Origin: Halobacteriovorax marinus
Lineage (GTDB): Bacteria > Bdellovibrionota > Bacteriovoracia > Bacteriovoracales > Bacteriovoracaceae
DNA: 64,000 nt
Direction of reading: 5' to 3'
Assembly: GCA_002163155.1 (NCBI GenBank)
Contig: MAAO01000015.1
Location: 186,001-250,000 of the forward strand
The position numbers and the translations under genes were made by a program. The notes below the pieces were generated by a model, which was not told where the DNA came from, did not search any database, and saw only the letters and a program-made list of their open reading frames with translations. Each line of letters starts with the position of its first letter. The stretch's first letter is position 1. Of this stretch, positions 61,664-64,000 are shown in pieces.

Positions 61664-63036
61664 TTGATTGTAACTACGCGACCAACTAAATCATAATCTA
61701 AGACTTCGGTGATCTCAACTTTTACGAGATCACCTTCATTTAGACCTTCAATATCACTTTCATTGATTATAACTTTACCGTCAATATCTGGAGCTTGTCC
61801 AACGTGTCTTCCCTGGATGAGAAGTTCAGTTTCTTCGTGTTGTCCTTCAATTAGAACATCGATAACTTTTCCAAGGTAAACTTGGTTAAGCTCTCTTACG
61901 ATTTCTCTTTGTGTTTCAAAGAGTTGATCAAAGCGATCATCAATTGTTTCTTGATCAACTTTATCACCCAGTTTATAAGCAGGTGTTCCCTCTTCATCAG
62001 AGTATCTGAAAATTCCTAGGTGATTAAACTTAGCTTGTTGCACACCTGATAAAAGTTCTTGAAAATCTTCTTCAGACTCCCCAGGAAAACCAACAATGAT
62101 TGAAGTTCTAAGAACGATTCCTGGACTCTTCTCACGTAATCTTTCGATTCTATTCATGATTCTGTCACCAGTAATCTTTCTATTCATTCTTCTAAGCACA
62201 TGGTTAGAAAAATGTTGCACAGGCATGTCTAGGTAATTACAAATTTTCTTTGAACCTGCTATTTTCTCAATAACTTCATCAGTTAATTCATCTGGGTAGA
62301 AGTAGAATAGACGAATCCAATCGACTCCCTCTACCGCTTCAAGACCAGAAAGTAATTCAAAGAGATTATTCTCATCTTCAAGATCAACTCCGTAATCAGA
62401 GAGATCTTGAGAAATTAAATTAAGCTCTCTTACTCCACCTTCTGCTAACTTCTTAGCTTCAGCAATGAGCGAGGCTACAGTTCTTGATCTTAATCTTCCT
62501 CTTAGAGTTGGAATAATACAGAATGTACAATTTCTATTACACCCTTCAGAGATTTTTAACCAAGCAGTATAAAATGGTGACGTATTTAAACGCGGATCAA
62601 ATTCCGTGTGAATGAATTTTGGGATTTCAACAAATGACTTACTCTCAAGTTTTCCATCTTCTAGCGCTCTTAAAAGTTTTGTTATCTTATTATACTCTCC
62701 AGTTCCAATGAACATATCAACTTCTGGAAGAGACTCAACTAACTCATCAGAATATCTCTGCGCCATACAACCAGAAACAACTAACGCCTTACAGCTTCCA
62801 GCTTCCTGATCTTTATAGTCTGCTAAATCTAAAATCATCTCAATCGATTCTTGTTTTGCAGCTTCAATAAATGAACATGTATTAACAATAATAACTTCTG
62901 CTTCTTTAGGCTCAGGAACGATTTCAAAACCATCTAATCCCATATAACCAAGCATAACTTGCGAGTCGACTAAGTTCTTAGAGCAACCTAGTGAAGTGAA
63001 AAATACTGTTCTGTTTTCAAACTTTGTTGTTTGCAT
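61660..63036 (-). CDS. rimO: Ribosomal protein S12 methylthiotransferase
   Basis: 458 residues from ATG at 63036 (AGGA six bases upstream; an upstream frame adds no homologous sequence). N-terminal MTTase domain with three cysteines (SLGCSKNLVDSQ, NTCSF, SGCMAQ); radical SAM core CNRNCTFC; FYFYPDEL and DMPVQHFS typical for RimO; C-terminal TRAM domain. Adds a methylthio group to Asp of ribosomal S12. TRAM and motif order favour RimO over MiaB (GRLRSR in place of GREKSR). Confidence 0.93.
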   Translation of the reverse strand: MQTTKFENRTVFFTSLGCSKNLVDSQVMLGYMGLDGFEIVPEPKEAEVIIVNTCSFIEAAKQESIEMILDLADYKDQEAGSCKALVVSGCMAQRYSDELVESLPEVDMFIGTGEYNKITKLLRALEDGKLESKSFVEIPKFIHTEFDPRLNTSPFYTAWLKISEGCNRNCTFCIIPTLRGRLRSRTVASLIAEAKKLAEGGVRELNLISQDLSDYGVDLEDENNLFELLSGLEAVEGVDWIRLFYFYPDELTDEVIEKIAGSKKICNYLDMPVQHFSNHVLRRMNRKITGDRIMNRIERLREKSPGIVLRTSIIVGFPGESEEDFQELLSGVQQAKFNHLGIFRYSDEEGTPAYKLGDKVDQETIDDRFDQLFETQREIVRELNQVYLGKVIDVLIEGQHEETELLIQGRHVGQAPDIDGKVIINESDIEGLNEGDLVKVEITEVLDYDLVGRVVTIN

Positions 63037-63168
63037 TTTAAATCCTGAAAAAATTGAGTTTTGTTGTGCCCCTTTGTAGTACAAATTGCTCCAATTTTCA
63101 AAGGGTTGTGTAATTATTCACCATTTTTATGATTTGCCTTTAACAACATATCCCAATAGACTTAAGTC

Positions 63169-64000
63169 ATGGAAAATAAAAGGATTTTAAGCTATTTAGT
63201 CATTATCTCTCTCTCTACTTCATGTGCCACTAAGTTGCTTAGGGCCCCCAAGAAAGGTTTTTTAAACCTAACCGGTAAAGTTAAGCTGGAAGAACCGGAG
63301 ATATTGGCAAATAAATATCATAGAGCCAACCTAGAGTTGAAAGAAGGTTTCAATCAATTGGCCTGTGAGAAATTCGAAGAGTTATCTCTTATCGAAAATT
63401 TTCCTCTGCGTAAAATTTCTCACATCAAAGCGCTTAAGAGTTGTGATTGGACAGCAGACAAATTAATTTCCACTTGGAACGAAGCTAAAATTCCAAAATG
63501 GTTACAAGAAGAATACTTTGAGAGCTCACTTTCTATCGCTAAGAAGAAAAATATTAAGCTGTGGCAATCTAAACACAACTTCTCTCTCTACCCTTTTCAA
63601 AAAAGAAAAGATGAAAAAGAAAAATTCATTCATAGGGCCTTAAAAATTGCAGAGGACGAACAGTTTAGTGAACAGATAGTTATCTACAACGAAGAATTAA
63701 AAAAGATTTCTCCTCGCTACATAACTGCACCAACTTCTGAAGAGCTCTATAGTGTTGCCAGAGATTATGAACGTGCAAGAAATTTCAAACAGGCCATTTC
63801 TACTTATGAAGAAATTTTAAAATCAAAAGACATAGAACCAGATACAAAAATAAAATCTTGGCACAGGATCACTCGCGTATTTAAAAATCAAAGAAGAAGA
63901 GATCTCGCCCTTAGCTCTACTCACACTCTTGTAAAGTGGATCACTAAGAACAAAGTCATCTTTAGCGATAAGTACCAACAAGAATTAGTGGAAGCAAGAC
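63169..64000 (+). CDS. Lipoprotein with helical repeats, partial (C-terminus outside window); possibly lytic transglycosylase
   Basis: Frame open to the window edge, at least 277 residues. Signal peptide with lipobox SLSTSC (Cys at about residue 19). The rest is alpha-helical with TPR-like pairs (for example EELYSVARDYERARNFKQAISTYEE). Slt70-type transglycosylases have such an N-terminal superhelix, but the catalytic region is beyond the window, so that is a guess. Start is ATG; no strong ribosome binding site. Confidence 0.6.
   Translation, partial: MENKRILSYLVIISLSTSCATKLLRAPKKGFLNLTGKVKLEEPEILANKYHRANLELKEGFNQLACEKFEELSLIENFPLRKISHIKALKSCDWTADKLISTWNEAKIPKWLQEEYFESSLSIAKKKNIKLWQSKHNFSLYPFQKRKDEKEKFIHRALKIAEDEQFSEQIVIYNEELKKISPRYITAPTSEELYSVARDYERARNFKQAISTYEEILKSKDIEPDTKIKSWHRITRVFKNQRRRDLALSSTHTLVKWITKNKVIFSDKYQQELVEAR

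Overview
The window is one contiguous stretch of an AT-rich (roughly 37% G+C by eye) Gram-negative chromosome. Outer-membrane proteins, lipoproteins, a TolC/RND pair, class A RNase P RNA, many secreted hypothetical proteins, very large surface or secreted proteins and a housekeeping set typical of former deltaproteobacteria suggest a predatory bacterium of the Bacteriovorax/Halobacteriovorax type (Bdellovibrionota). This placement is inferred from gene content and composition; no marker gene search was possible.

Layout. (1) 1-11.6 kb, minus strand: the N-terminal part of a NodU-type carbamoyltransferase, then a single compact unit, read aroC-aroB-aroA-nucleotidyltransferase-epimerase-epimerase-HAD/kinase fusion-transketolase N-transketolase C-2OG oxygenase-methyltransferase fusion, in which every junction overlaps. 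It couples three shikimate-pathway enzymes to a sugar-building pathway resembling the 'sporadic carbohydrate cluster' of Leptospira and others. (2) 11.7-21.9 kb: PilZ and zinc-ribbon proteins, an RND pump with its TolC partner, rnpB, then an XRE regulator-vWA protein-mutY-EEP hydrolase unit. (3) 21.9-23.4 kb: a dense regulatory island with repeated TTGCAATT-type sites, a Cys/Asn-repeat protein, two strong RNA-structure candidates and small genes. (4) 23.4-32.3 kb: nadC-nadB, a truncated ComEC-like membrane protein and a 1747-residue secreted protein with an HELGH zinc-protease motif. (5) 32.5-45 kb: SGNH hydrolase, fused alpha/beta E1 dehydrogenase, outer-membrane protein, leucine dehydrogenase, ferredoxin, thioredoxin-reductase-like protein, CorC/HlyC protein, Nudix group. 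The E1 and leucine dehydrogenase fit catabolism of prey-derived branched-chain amino acids (inference). (6) 45-49.4 kb: a tRNA-dihydrouridine synthase, a miniature inverted-repeat element, small membrane and secreted proteins, and a fused radical-SAM/DegT aminotransferase. (7) 49.5-54.3 kb: rny, fau, zapA, ftsY, epmA-like. (8) 54.3-64 kb: a sigma-54 activator with a stand-alone histidine-kinase-dimerisation-like small protein, a 1575-residue lipoprotein with repeated domains and Cys-rich insertions, rimO, and the start of another lipoprotein.

The strongest candidates for undescribed biology are the fused radical-SAM/aminotransferase, whose seven cluster cysteines match my recollection of the spacing in BtrN (an alcohol-to-amine enzyme in one chain), and the translationally coupled aro/sugar operon. 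Next are the 251-bp MITE that landed in the shared stop codons of two convergent genes, the regulated island at 21.9-23.1 kb, and the giant metalloprotease-like protein.
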